Shown one piece after another: positions 1 through 12,000 of a DNA stretch of 64,000 nt. The first letter of the stretch is position 1, and the number at the start of each line of letters is the position of its first letter. Source of the DNA: Atherix ibis (lineage: Eukaryota > Arthropoda > Insecta > Diptera > Athericidae); assembly GCA_958298945.1 (NCBI GenBank), contig OY282605.1:112030267-112094266 (forward strand), given 5' to 3'. The translations under genes and the position numbers were made by a program. The notes below the pieces were generated by a model. It searched no databases and had not been told where the DNA came from. It saw only the letters and a list, made by a program, of their open reading frames with translations.

Positions 1-12
1 TTTTTTTTATAA

Positions 13-90
13 ATGCTAATACAAGGACATAAGACTTGTAAAGGAAAACACCCATCGATGCTACCTCAAGAACGGGATGATATATGGTGT
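13..90. repeat. Dispersed repeat fragment (copy 1)
   Basis: A stretch reading roughly ACAAGGACAT, then TTGTAAA, then AACACCCATC, then AACGGGA recurs at 20365-20440 with scattered substitutions. It codes for nothing evident and is probably a piece of a transposon. Confidence 0.5.
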
Positions 91-720
91 CCCAAATTTC
101 ACGCAAGAAGTAATTGTTTCTCGGGCTGTGTGGCTTATGGTACCGTCTTGTTAAAAGCACATGTCATCCACAGCCATATTTTACAATTAAGCACAAAAAA
201 CTAGATTATCATAAACGAGCACTATTAACTATTATTGCCTGACCAGCTGCATTTTCGCCTTCAGCGCAAAATCCGCACCAAACAGTAATACGTTGTGGAT
301 GCATTCCTATCATCCACAATGTATTGTTTTAGAAACAAGTAACACGTTGTTTCTCAACAATTACTCGTGGATTTTCTGAACCCTTTTTTGACAATTTTGT
401 CGATTAACTAAGTCATCAAGATGAAAATAAGTCCATCGCTGAAGATGATTTTGTTCGAAAAATCAGCATCCACTTGTTGTTGTTCCATAATCCAGTCAAC
501 GAACTCCATTTGCTGTACGTGGTCAGTAGACTCTAGTTGTTGAGTTACTTGAGCTTTGTAAGCATGAAGATACAACTCTTTCGTGGATTACGCTGCAGAG
601 AGCTTCTCGAAATGTCCAATTCATGACAACGGTGCCGAATTGATGTTCCTGAACTCTCAGCAACACTCTCACGAATTGCTTCGAGGTTTTGTGTTGAACG
701 ACTTGTTGAAATACAACAAG
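60..720 (-). mobile_element. Degenerate Tc1/mariner-type transposase fragment (DUF4817-like N-terminus)
   Basis: Read on the minus strand, this contains pieces of a DDE transposase whose N-terminal helix-turn-helix resembles DUF4817. SRSTQNLEAIRESVAE and RHRCHELDISRSSLQR are visible around 600-720, then a diverged catalytic part with stops towards position 240. The edge at 88-115 (ggtgtcccaaatttcacgca) recurs at 34727-34755 next to a related copy, so it is probably an element terminus. It is an inactive relic. The family assignment rests on similarity to the copies at 981-2239, 26960-28974 and 34727-35400. Confidence 0.55.
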
Positions 721-721
721 C

Positions 722-960
722 AAGGATGCGTTTTATGTTCCATATCGATTTTGTTTGGCCACCATTTTGGTTTGGATGGCATTTGTCTGTTGGTATTTTA
801 AAATCGTAAGAAGTAGTCGATAACAATTTATTATGAAGCATCTAATACCGCAACAACGTATTGAAATTATTAAAACATTTTATTTGAATAATTGTTCAAT
901 TGTGAATAGGCGGAGAAATTTACGGGAAATTTACGGGATATTTATTATTTATAAATTATA
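722..960 (+). mobile_element. 5' end fragment of a second DUF4817-type DDE element
   Basis: The fragment starts with a terminus-like sequence (ggatgcgttttatgttcc) that matches the end at 4545-4577. It then opens a transposase at 833 with PQQRIEIIKTFYLNNCS, the same N-terminal block as the copy starting near 1092. The reading breaks near 940, where a short GAAATTTACGG duplication leads into low-complexity sequence. It is a truncated relic. Confidence 0.55.
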
Positions 961-980
961 TTTCATTCATTATATTAATA

Positions 981-2239
981 CAGGGTGCTATTTATATTCC
1001 AGGTCGATTTTGTTCGGCCACCATTTTCGTTTGAATGACCTTTGTCTATTGGCATTTGACAGTCGTAGAGAGTGGTCGACAACAATTCATTATGGAGTAT
1101 ATGTTATAACGCCGCAACAATATGTTGAAATGATAAAAAAATGTTATTTCAATAATTGTTCAATTGTAAATACGCGGAGAAAATTACGTGATATTTTTGG
1201 TGTTAATCATACACGTACACCGAGTAAGTCAACCATTCAGCGTGTAATGAATAATTTTGAAAATATGCATACATTGGGAAATAAAGCGAAGACTGGGCGA
1301 CAATTAAGCCAACGAACACCTGAAAAGATTGATGCAGTGAGGCAGAGTGTTGCTGAATGTCTGGGTACCTCTCATCGAAGCCGTGTACAAGAATTGGAAA
1401 TATCTCCTGTATACAATTTAATTGATACAACAGCTGCAGGCAAATGACCATGAAGGGCGGTGAGACTGGAGTGCTCGAGTTTTACAGCTCCGTATAGACG
1501 ACCCCCATTTTTGGCAAAAAACCAGTATGAGCGACAAAGCACATTTTGACTTGGCTGGCTTTGTTAATAAACAGAATATCTGCTATTGGGGCACTGACAA
1601 CCCTCAACTGATACACCAAAGACCACTACACTCTCGTAGAGTAACTGTGTGGGGCGGCATTTGGGCCGGCGGCATCATTGGGCTATATTTCTTTGAGGAT
1701 GCTGGAGGCAATGATGTAACAGTTACTGGTGATCGCTATCGGAACATGTAGGAAAACTTTCTTCGACCCGAATTGGATCAATTAAATCTGCAGAACATCT
1801 GGTACCAACAAAATGGTGTCACATCACATACAGCTCGTGCTACGTTGCAAATTCTGAGAGAAATTTTTCCTAGCTGAATAATGTCAAAAAGTGGTGATAT
1901 CGACTGGCACTCACGATCCCCTGATTTAAACTTTCCCGATTTCCTCGTATTGGGGTACTTAAAGAAAAAGGTGTACACTAACAAACCAACGACAAGCACG
2001 ATGGTTGGGACAACATTTGAAACGAAATTGCTGAAATACCCAACCAGAAGTCTGCGAAAATGTTATAAAAAATGTGCTTAAAAAAGGTCGCGTTTGCGCC
2101 ACGGCCACAGGCGGGCATTTGACCGACATCAAACTCCATATATGGTATAATATTAAATACCATATAATCAATCAGTAAAATATAAATTATAAAATTGTAT
2201 TTCATTTAAATGTTATTAAAACAAAACTTCGACCTGGAA
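981..2239 (+). mobile_element. Degenerate Tc1/mariner-type element (DUF4817-type transposase)
   Basis: The left terminus CAGGGTGCTATTTATATTCC at 981 is preceded by TA, as expected for Tc1/mariner insertion. The transposase remains run on the plus strand. The N-terminal part is at 1092-1440 (PQQYVEMIKKCYFNNCS). The catalytic part is at 1527-2080, broken by stops, with WGGIWAGGIIG, a degraded QQNGVTSHTA block at the second acidic position, and SPDLNFPDF in the third. The right end carries the family's CTTCGACCTGG terminus but stops in a perfect inverted repeat at 2181-2292. The transposase is non-functional. Confidence 0.6.
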
Positions 2240-2292
2240 GTCGAAGTTTTGTTTTAATAACATTTAAATGAAATACAATTTTATAATTTATA
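2181..2292. repeat. Perfect 53-bp inverted repeat (6-bp spacer)
   Basis: The left arm is 2181-2233 and the right arm 2240-2292. They are exact reverse complements over 53 bp, separated by CTGGAA. Each arm is the 3' terminal sequence of the DUF4817-type element, so two copies meet tail to tail here. The same terminal sequence occurs singly at 4480-4577 and 26960-27015. Confidence 0.85.
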
Positions 2293-2319
2293 TTACAAAA
2301 AAACAAATAATGCATTCAC

Positions 2320-4068
2320 CAAGGTATATAGAATAACATGGTAAGATATTCCGCGTTCAAATTTTGAAATCTACTGCGCAGCTACGTCACTCAGGAAGTA
2401 GAATATGTTGTGTGTACGAGCGAGCGTATTTGAAATAAGTGTGTTCGCTACTTTTAAAAAAAATTAAACGAAATATATTGTAAAATGATTAAATAAAAAT
2501 AAATTATGTAAGCATGTGCATATGAAATCATTTATTTTATAGTTTTATTAATTTTTCTTTTTTTTGCATTAGCATTTTCAACCATCTCCGCATTTAATAT
2601 TCTGATTTTAAAAAACATCTTACATCTAAAAAATAATTTTTTTATTTCTGTTTCTAGCTCTATATTTTCAGCAAGTTGCAATAAATTTTTAATATAATCA
2701 CGGCCAGTTTTTAATGTATTCATGTTGTAGTTTTTAAATATCGTTTCAAGATTGATTAAATTTTCCATAAAATGCAATTTGGGTTTGCGTAGCCTGCCTT
2801 CCGTTACTGTATCCATCCATATCAAGCTTATTGTTGGGTCAATTTCACAATATGTCTCAAGCATTTTTGGAATTTTAAATCTTAATCTGTGAATAATGTA
2901 GCCAGCGAGATGCTCCAAACCATCGTATTCTAGGTAATCTAAATCATACATTCCTGCACATACATTCAAATCTGTTTCTGCGGCATTAATGGTGGTCTCT
3001 TTGGTAAGATCTTTTAGAAGATTTGAAGTCAGGCACACGTAACCTGAAGACAACTCTTCTGAAGCATCTTCATTTAAATGATCGAACCCAACATCGAACA
3101 TTTCATCTACCAAATCGTCGTCTTTATCGAATTCACTGCCGTCGAACATGTCTGAATTCACATACTCCTCTATAAATTCGGGTGAACTAAATTCGAAATT
3201 ATTGATTTTAATTAAAATTTACAGGTCTGCTGTGTTTGTAATGGATTCCGTTAAACTATCCGTACTAGTGATTTTGTCGACACACGTTCTGATGATGGTT
3301 TCTGTATTTTCTTCATTCTCTACAACTTCAATAGGATCAGGCTGAACCAGATTTTCAGAGGCTGATTTTCTAAATAAAAATTTTTTATTTCAGAAATATG
3401 CGTATAGATGACTAAAGGTGTACACCGCTTCATTTCAAGCAAAATACTTACAGCATATTATTCACAATCTGAGTGTTTTTTTTTCTATCCTGTCTTTTCT
3501 GACGAACACTCTCCTTCACTTCATACTTTACACTTCCAATTGGCAGATTTTCGGTTGGAATTGCATCTAATTTTAATTTTCTACAGCTTCTAGGTGAGTA
3601 ATTTAATAATTCGTGCTGCAGGTTTCGCAAATAGTGTTCAGGTTTGAAATGTTTTGAACAAACGTAAGCATTATTGATATTCACTTTATCACTTCTCTTG
3701 CACTTTTGTAGCCATTGTCTTGCATACAATTTGTCTTTAGGAAATTTAAAAAATTTTACACTGGTCCTAACACATTCGTTTTGATTTCTTTTCAGCCGTT
3801 TGTTGTTGCTGCTGTTGCATTGAAGCATTGCACAGATTGCCATCTTAACTTTATAATAAACCACTTGCTTTTTGCTTTATTTAATATATAAACGAAATGT
3901 TAACACAATCAACTTTAAATAAACACGCTACTTCAGTTAATAAGTTTGTTTTGTTTATACCCGGTTAAAGAATGGTACTTCCTTAACTACGTCAATTGAC
4001 AGAAAATTGCGAGAGGGAGATGGAATGATACATGCGCAATATCTTACCATATTAATTTATATACCTAG
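2320..4068 (-). mobile_element. P-superfamily DNA transposon carrying a THAP gene
   Basis: The ends are terminal inverted repeats. The left end reads CAAGGTATATAGAATAACAT and continues GGTAAGATATT. The right end, reverse-complemented, reads CTAGGTATATAAATTAATAT and continues GGTAAGATATT. The element is flanked by an 8-bp target duplication GCATTCAC (2312-2319 and 4069-4076). The 8-bp duplication and about 31-bp termini fit the P superfamily. The 1749-bp length is short for an autonomous element because the catalytic middle of the transposase is absent. It is inserted in a repeat whose uninterrupted copy lies near 26922-26945. Confidence 0.85.
2532..3843 (-). CDS. THAP-domain protein of the P-like element (catalytic core missing)
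   Basis: The proposed exons are 3843-3452, 3369-3223 and 3186-2532, joining in phase to 397 codons. The N-terminus is a THAP C2CH zinc finger: C-x4-C in MAICAMLQC, then YVCSKHF, then LDAIPTE near the AVPTIF position. The C-terminal part contains GLEHLAGYII and FKIRILN blocks like the tail of P transposases. The RNase H-like catalytic domain is missing. THAP domains bind element termini, so such a product could act as a repressor, as truncated P proteins do in Drosophila; that is inference. The first intron has a consensus GTAAGT donor. The second would be only 36 bp, shorter than usual, so the exon 2 to 3 join is uncertain. The alternative is two separate broken pieces. Confidence 0.6.
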
Positions 4069-4080
4069 GCATTCACCTAA

Positions 4081-4455
4081 CTTTTTTCTATTTCAATTTC
4101 AACTGTCAAACAACAATCTTACCTCATAACAAAACACATATGTATGGCAGTACTTGGACTACAACTGCAAAATTAAAACAAGATCTATTTCGGCGATAAA
4201 ACAGTCGAAGTTTTATACATTCTCATAAGACTATAAAGGTTTTAAAATTTTGACAGTTTGTGCGAACAAGCCACGAACTTAAATACTTTATAAGGTATAA
4301 AGCTTTTAACCAATGTGCTTTTAGTTCTATTCCATAATACACCATCCTTATTGAAATATCTTGTACTGACTAGATACTGAGTGATGTTTTACCACAGATA
4401 ATCTGTGGTTTTACTATATATGTTAATAGCATAGACAAGAACAATTATCTTCATA
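4081..4455 (-). repeat. Third copy of the repeat found in the 1838-bp duplication
   Basis: The reverse complement matches 24715-25084 and 26553-26922 at most positions, for example the CTGCCATACATATGTGTTTT block and the CTTTATACCTTATAAAGCTTTTAA block. It is more diverged from them than they are from each other. It sits directly beside the P-like element and a DUF4817-type terminus, which suggests it is part of an older transposon. Confidence 0.75.
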
Positions 4456-4479
4456 GACAAAAACAATTATAAAGCTAAA

Positions 4480-4577
4480 GACCATATAATCAATCAATAG
4501 AATATAAATTAGAAAATTGTATTTCATTCAAAGTTATAAAATTTCGACCTGGAACATAAAATGCATCCTGGACTTGG
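4480..4577 (+). mobile_element. Isolated 3' terminus of a DUF4817-type element
   Basis: The sequence ACCATATAATCAATCA through TTTCGACCTGGAACATAAAATGCATCCTG repeats the 3' end seen at 2160-2239, here running to the outermost CATCCTG. No transposase is attached. Confidence 0.6.
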
Positions 4578-6017
4578 GCAAGCATTAATTTGTTTGTATC
4601 AATGTATTAACAAATAAATTCTAAAGAGTACAAAAATGTGAGCCTTACATATACGAATATTTTTCAAATAAATACTTATTCTGTAATAAATAATTAATTG
4701 GCAAATATATACAAGCCCCAAAATTAGTACTTTAAATTTATGAAGTAATCAATTTCGAAAATTTTTTGTTAAAGCAGTTGTATAAAAAGCAACTAAAGAT
4801 AACGTAAAAAAATATTTCAGTCATTACAAATTATTTAGTCATAATTTCCATATCTGAAAAGTTACTTCAATTAATAATATTAAATTAGTAACGCAATTAG
4901 AAACAATTTTTTAGAACGCACTTTATTATCCGGTCTTAAGAACGAATTTTGTAATAAATTTTTTCCTAGTATTATTCATTATAGAACTAAAAAAATAGTA
5001 CCAATTATATGAGTAATTTGTTTGTATGCAGAAAATAAGTTATTGTAAAAAAATGTGGGTATTTACATGAAAGGAAAATCTATGATTTCATAAAAAGTCG
5101 GATCCTAGAAGACTATCTACAATCGATTTTAGAAGTTCGGTTAAATTCTCTTTAATTAAAAGATTTGATTACAGTATTTAATAATGAAAATAAATAATTT
5201 TTTTTTTTTTTAAATTAAATACACCGCCTGGTAAGATAATTTCCAATTTGTTTGGAAGGTGCTTTTGAACTTTGAAGCATTTTTAGTTGATTTAATAATC
5301 TATATAAATAAAACTGAATATTTATCTGTCTGTATGTTCTCCTAAACAGATTAAAGGATCATCATGAAAATTTGTATAGAAAGGTTTTTAAGTACCGCAA
5401 GTATTTCATTCTTTTGGTTTTTTTAATTTAGGAAATTACGTTTGCTTGCATTTTAAACATTTGTTTCCCGTTTTTTTGCATTTGCCCTTCAACAATTTAT
5501 AAGTTTTAACGATTTTTAATATGTTTTATATGAGTTTTTTTCTTTTTTTGTATTCTCTCACCTAATGACAAATTTATTCAGATAAAATACAGATATAAAT
5601 ACGACTTTGGTTTCAAAAGGTTTAATTCAGGTATAAATGATTGCCCTCAATTTGCCCTTCGATATCTAGCGACCTCAGTTCCCAGTGCGCTTAGCCTTCG
5701 AAATTACAATCAAAAAAGCCCAAGAACAATCGCGGTATTGCTGGATTGAATTTTGAAAGTACTTGCTTTGCCTATGGTCAACTAAACGTTACCTACTCCA
5801 GAGTAGAAACACCAAAAAATTTGTTTGTTTTTGCACCAAATGGAAAAACCAAAAATATTGACACCCGCTTGCATAGTAATAAAATCTTTTTCAACTAAAA
5901 ATAAATGTTTTATTTATTAAGGAGCACAACAGCTTGGGCCGTGTCTAAGTTAGTAAATAAAAAAGTTATTCAATAATATGATCACTTATTGTATTTAAAG
6001 AAAGAAAAAGTCCTTAC
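4578..6017. other. AT-rich non-coding stretch downstream of the last visible CTL exon
   Basis: No coding exon of the choline-transporter-like gene, or of anything else, is recognisable here. At 5300-5400 there is a sequence (ataaaactgaatatttatct, then gtctgtatgttctcctaaac) of a style common in insect dispersed repeats, which I cannot classify. The missing 3' exons of the CTL gene must lie to the left of the window or be too diverged to see. Confidence 0.5.
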
Positions 6018-9000
6018 CATCATAACTGTATCTTTAACATACTGAACGCTTTGATTTCCTTCAACTTCAAGATGGCCAGAACTTTCAACAAATAAAGCGA
6101 AATACAGCCACATACCAACAAAAAATGTCAACGCTAGAAATGTCTAAGAAAAAATTGTTTCAATATTTTGAATTGATTTAGTTTAAATAGAAAATCTTAC
6201 CAGAATTGGCTCGAAAAGTATAAATGGCATACTACTAACTGCTTTTCCAGCTTCCTTGAATAGCTGAACCACCAACGAAATCCTTTTACGCATTGCAAAT
6301 ATTACCAAACATATACAAACTGTTGCGATTGTGACCAGAATAGCCGCAACCAAATATGATGATTTTTTCTCTTTTTGCATATTATCAGTTATTGCTTGGT
6401 CAGATATTTTTTTATATTCAATCCTATTATTGAAAATTAACAATTATGTTTTTTTCTTAATCAAAATGAATAAATTGATTCGATGCATATTTTTATGTTC
6501 CAAATAATATTGTAGTTGGGGAAAAAGAAATCCATTATTTTTTTGTAAGATGGCTGTAGTAGTATACGAGGTCTGTTCAAAAAGTATCGCGAATTTTGTG
6601 TTTTTTCAAAAATTATTTATTTATTTATGAATATCTATGTTGTCCCCTTCAAAGTAATCCCCACCAGATATTATACACTTGTGCCAACGTTTTTCCAATC
6701 CTCGAAGCACTTCAAAAAATCATTTTTCGATGCCGTCTTTATCCTCCTTCGATGCCGTCTTTATCTTCTCAATCGTAGCGTAGCGTCGTCCTTTCATGGG
6801 GTTCTTCTGCTTCGAGAACAAGAAAAAGTCTAAGGGGGCCAGATCTGGGAAATACGGTGGCTGCAGAATGATTAGTGTGTTGTTTTTGGCCAAAAAAAAA
6901 TGGCAAAAGCCAAAAATCCGGGCGTTTGTGGCGGATTGCTTCGCGAAACTTGCGCATAACTTTCAGGTAACATTCCTTATTGACCTTTCTACACTGTGGC
7001 AAGAACTCATGATGCACCACGCCCCTGTAATCGAAGAAAACTGTAAGCAAAACCTTCACATTCGACCGAACTTGGCGCGCTTTTTTCGGTCTTGGCTCGT
7101 GCGGCAGCTTCCATTGGGATGATTGAGCTTTGGTTTCCATGTCATAACCATAAACCCATGATTTGTCACCATTTATGACCCTCTGGAGCAAATTGGGTCA
7201 TCGCGGACACAATCCAACACCACCTTAACAATGTTAATGCGTTGCTGTTTTTGGTCGAAAATGGGCAAAAATTGAAGACGAGCCAAAACACTTGCAAGCA
7301 AAGCAGCTGTCAAAAATTAACTGAACATTCAAAATGGCTGAACTTATCGGCATCAGTCAGAGACATGAGTACCAACATAATGCCACAAAAAATCGAAAAT
7401 CGAATATACTTAACCCGCGAAAATTCAAAATTTGCGATACTTTATGAACAGACCTCGTATTGATCCAACAAGTTCAGACTTTTGCTTGTTCGAAAAGCAA
7501 TCTTTCGTACTAAAATAAATGCTATTATAGTTGTTTGATTGTCGATTCAGTTATGAGTTATATGGTGTAAAAGATGGAAGTTAACAAAGAGAAAATTCGG
7601 TATATTTTACAATTTTTGATAAAGGTGAAAATGCAAGCCCGATACTGTGACAGCCAAATACACGAAATTTGGGTTTTGTCGATTCCATTACGGTATTTTC
7701 GATGTTAATGTCGATAAAATCAAGCAAATAATCGAAGTAGATCGGCATTTTAGCAGTCGTATCATCGCCCAGGAGCTAAACACCGACCACAAAACCGTTT
7801 TAAACCATCTACATAAAGGAAATTCGATCCATCATGTTTTTTTGCGAATTTCCGCAAAAAAAAATGATAGATCGAATTTCCATCTGCAAAGCCTTGGTTA
7901 ATCAGAACGAAATCGACCCATTTCTTAAACGGATGGTGACTGGCGATGAGAAATGGACCACGTACGCAATTGTTTTGCAAAAACGGTCGTGGTGACAATA
8001 CGAAGAAGCGGCTCAAACTATGGCCAAACCAGGTCTAACGGCCAGGAAAGTTTTGGTTTCCATATGGCCAAACATTAAATTCGAACCTGTACTGTCAACA
8101 ATTGGACTGTTTGAAGCTAGCAAAGTAGATTTTTTCGCCAATAAGGATCAGGACTTCTATCCGAACCATGTTAAATAAAGTCTTGATAAATACTTACCAA
8201 ATGAATACAGTGCCACAAATCAATGCTAAAACAACTCCAACTAGAATTATCCAAACGATAATTGGGGCCAAGAAACGAAATGCAAATATCATCAAGATCG
8301 AAAACACTATTATAAAAGAAATTTACGTTAATAATCATAATAATTTATATATTGTAATATTATAAAAAAAAGCTTCTTTAATGTTTTATATACAATAGTA
8401 TTAACCGCCCCCCCCCCCACCCCCTGCTCAATAAATTATATGTTTAAAAATTAAAATTTATTCCGTATTTCTTACCCAATGATATAATGCAAAGATATAG
8501 AATTTCCTTCCAACATGCTTGCAAATCTTCGGAGACCTCTTCAAAGAAATCGTGCAATCCAGTTTTTGAAAAGAATGAATACGTTGACGACGATGAACTC
8601 TGTACTTGAACGGGTAGGCACCTGTTCAAAAATCTCTGACTATAATTTGCAGACAAAATGAAATTTAATTTATTATATATTCATCCAAACAGCTGTATTT
8701 ATAAACTTAACTATGATGGACGATCCTCACAGGAGCTGACGCACATACGGAATACACCGTAATTTGAACTTGCTGTAGCGGGATTAACAACCAAATATGG
8801 CTCATTTATTCTATCGACACCCTGAATTAATTTGATTTCCATTAAAAATTTAATAATAATTCCGACGCATTTCACAAATTTATATGAGCAAGTACGAGGG
8901 TCATTCAACAAGTACTTAGCCTACAAAAGAAAAACGAAACTTTTGGAAAGGTGGCAATTTATTTTTCCACATAATCTCCTTCAAGCTCCATACACTTGGC

Positions 9001-12000
9001 CAAGCGATGCTCTAACTTTTTTAATCCGTCCAAAAAATACATTTTCTCGAGGGAAGCAAAATAGGCCTCCGTGGCGACGATGACCTCCTCATTCGACCCA
9101 AATCTATTCCCGGCGAGTGATTTTTTCAGGTTTGGAAACAAAAAGTAGTCACAGGGGGCCAAATCTGGATAGTACGGTGGATGGGGCAGCAATTCGTAGC
9201 GCAATTCGACCAATTTGGCCATGGCGACGGCGGAGGTGTGAGCCAGCGCGTTGTCGTGGTTTCTTCGCAAAGCGGGGCCTTTTTTCTTCGCAAAGCGGGG
9301 CCACTTTTTCTTCAATTCGACGTCAAATCGCCCCAATAAGTCAGCATAGTAGCGCCCCGTGTTTGTTTTACCCTTCTCGAGATAATCGATGTGGATCACA
9401 CCTTGTGAATCCCAGAAAATGGTGGCCATCACCTTTCCGGCCGATCGAACAGTCTTCGCCTTCTTCGGAGCACGTTCGCCGGGTGAAGTCCACTGTTTCG
9501 ACTGTTCCTTGGTCTCTGGTGTGTACCAGTGAATCCATGTTTCGTCGACGGTCACGAAACGACGCAAGAACTCCGCTGGATTGCGCTGAAACAGCGCCAA
9601 AAACGTCGCCGATGTGGTCTCACGGTTGCGCTTGTTTTCCGGTGTGAGCAAACGCGGCACCCATCGCGCCGACAGCTTTCTCATGCCCAGTTCTTCGTGT
9701 AGAATATGATGCACCGTTCCTACTGCGATGCCCACAGTCTCAGCTATCTCGTGAACCTTCAATCGACGGTCTGCCAATACGAGATCGTGGACTTTTTTAA
9801 CGTTTTCCTCCGTAGCAGCCGTTTTTGGGGCACCTGGGCGTGGCTCATCAAAAACCGACGTGCGGCCACGAACAAACTCGTTGAACCAATTCTTGACGGT
9901 CGCCATCGAAGGAGAAGAGTCACCATACACAGCATCCAAGCGATCTTTGATTTCGCTGAGCGTTTTCCCTTCCAAAAACAAGAATCTAATCACCGAACGA
10001 TATTGTTCTTTTTCCATTTTTGTGCAACCGACCGACACGCTCGCTTTCAAAGGCTCTCAAAACAAAACTAATGAAGGGAATCGACTGAAACTTTGACAGT
10101 AGGCTACTAAAAGAATGAAATGCACGATGGTGAATTTCTTTTGTGACAGCAGTTCCATCGGGCGGTGAGGCTAAGTACTTGTTGAATGACCTTTGTACAT
10201 CATCGGTACGCACTTGTACTCGTACGTGCCCAAAAAAAAACATAAATTTGAAATATTTATAAGAGAGAATTTTTTTAAAAATAATTTCACCTACTAACCG
10301 AACAGCCTAGATTATCTTGTTTTGTATTCTTCCGTCCGCATATGTTTCCACAATCGTCATAACCATTTATTAAACGATATATATCTCCATACATCATGCA
10401 ATATACTAGCAGGACTATCTATAAACACGAATGACAACGTTATACGATATGAGTGCAATTATTAAAAATGCATATTAAATATTAATATTCAAACATTTAT
10501 AATGCACATTTTTTTTACCAGAACAATAACAAAACCACCCATTATGACTAGAAAGTGTCCGTCTGTACATTTTCTATCCTTGACAATGGCAGCGTTGTCG
10601 TCTGACTATAAATTAAATTTTAAAAATTAATTTTTAGTAATTTTATACGTTTGTATGTATATTGTAATAAAAATTATATGCTAATTTTTCATTTATACAA
10701 AATTATTGTTTGCGAACTGATCCACTGGCAGGAGAGGCTCTACACCGTCCCATAGTCACTAAAATATCAAATTTGACGCATCTCCTGGGCAAATTGCATG
10801 TAACATCTTTGACAATGCATAGATAAATAGACTGGACCAGTGGTGGAAGATTTCTTTACCACACATTGACCAAACATCGTAAAGCCAGTCTGCTCAACAA
10901 TTATTCCAAAATTCTGGGCAAGAAAACTTTCCCTGATTTTCTTTTCGGGAACTAATCTCATCCGTTATATATTTTCTGTCATATTTAACTTATTATCTCT
11001 GATATCCTAAACAGATACCACTTAATTCAAAATTTATTTTTGAAAAGGACTCATTCCATTGTGGGTATCCTAGACCCAACCATTCCTTCTTCTAATTCTC
11101 CTTTTCATTTTCTAAGCCAATCAAATTTGCTCCATCAAATTTAACAACGTCTAATTGGTCTCTCTAGCTTATGTTCGATCAATTTCATTAGGGACAGTGG
11201 TAATGCCAACATAATAGCACTACAAAAAAATGTCTGCTCTTTAAATCAGAGACCTTACATACAAACAGGCCAAAAAATATTGATTGAATATATTTTTAAA
11301 TATTAGACACTTTTTTATACCTACAGCTATATACGTTAGTACGTACTTTATTACTAAAACAAATAATATAAATTCTATTATAATCACTTAATAATATCTA
11401 CTATGGCAATAAAATTTTCTAAAATAATAGAAAAATCTTTAATTTTATGATTCCAATGAACCGTACCATGTTATAATTTTTATTATTACATCTTTAAAAA
11501 AGGGGGGAAACTTCGTATAGTTTTTATTAACCATTTCCGCAAAGGGTCAAAAAACACATTGTGTTAAGTCACGCACCTTCAAGACGATGATAGTCTCTGA
11601 AACCGAAATTCATTGAACCAAAGACGAACGTAGAATTTGGCATTTTCTAAAAGTGGGACAAATGAAAAAGTAGTAACTCTAGTGCGTTTTATATTTTTAT
11701 TATTATTAACAACAAAAAAGTATTATTTCCTGAAAAAGTGTTTTATAAAAAATTACTTAAAGTGCATAAGTATTGCTTTGTCAAAATATAAGAAAATTCA
11801 GTATTCCAGAATTTATGAAGTGGAAATCTATTATAAGCTTTGCTAGTACGAATCCTTATAATAGATTCTTATTTATAATAACTACTCTGACTTGTGAAGC
11901 ACATAAAACGAATTTGTTGTATGTTTAAGTAATCGATGTTTTTCAATTATTTCAAGTGTAAATAGGCTATTTGTCTTTATTCATAAGAGACTCTGAATTA

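Noticed and set aside
3187..3222. Firm acceptance of the second intron of the THAP gene
   Set aside because: At 36 bp it is below the usual insect minimum. I kept it only as a possible join and lowered the confidence of the gene model.
9117..9647. A 176-codon plus-strand gene
   Set aside because: It lies antisense to the intact mariner transposase and has no features of its own.
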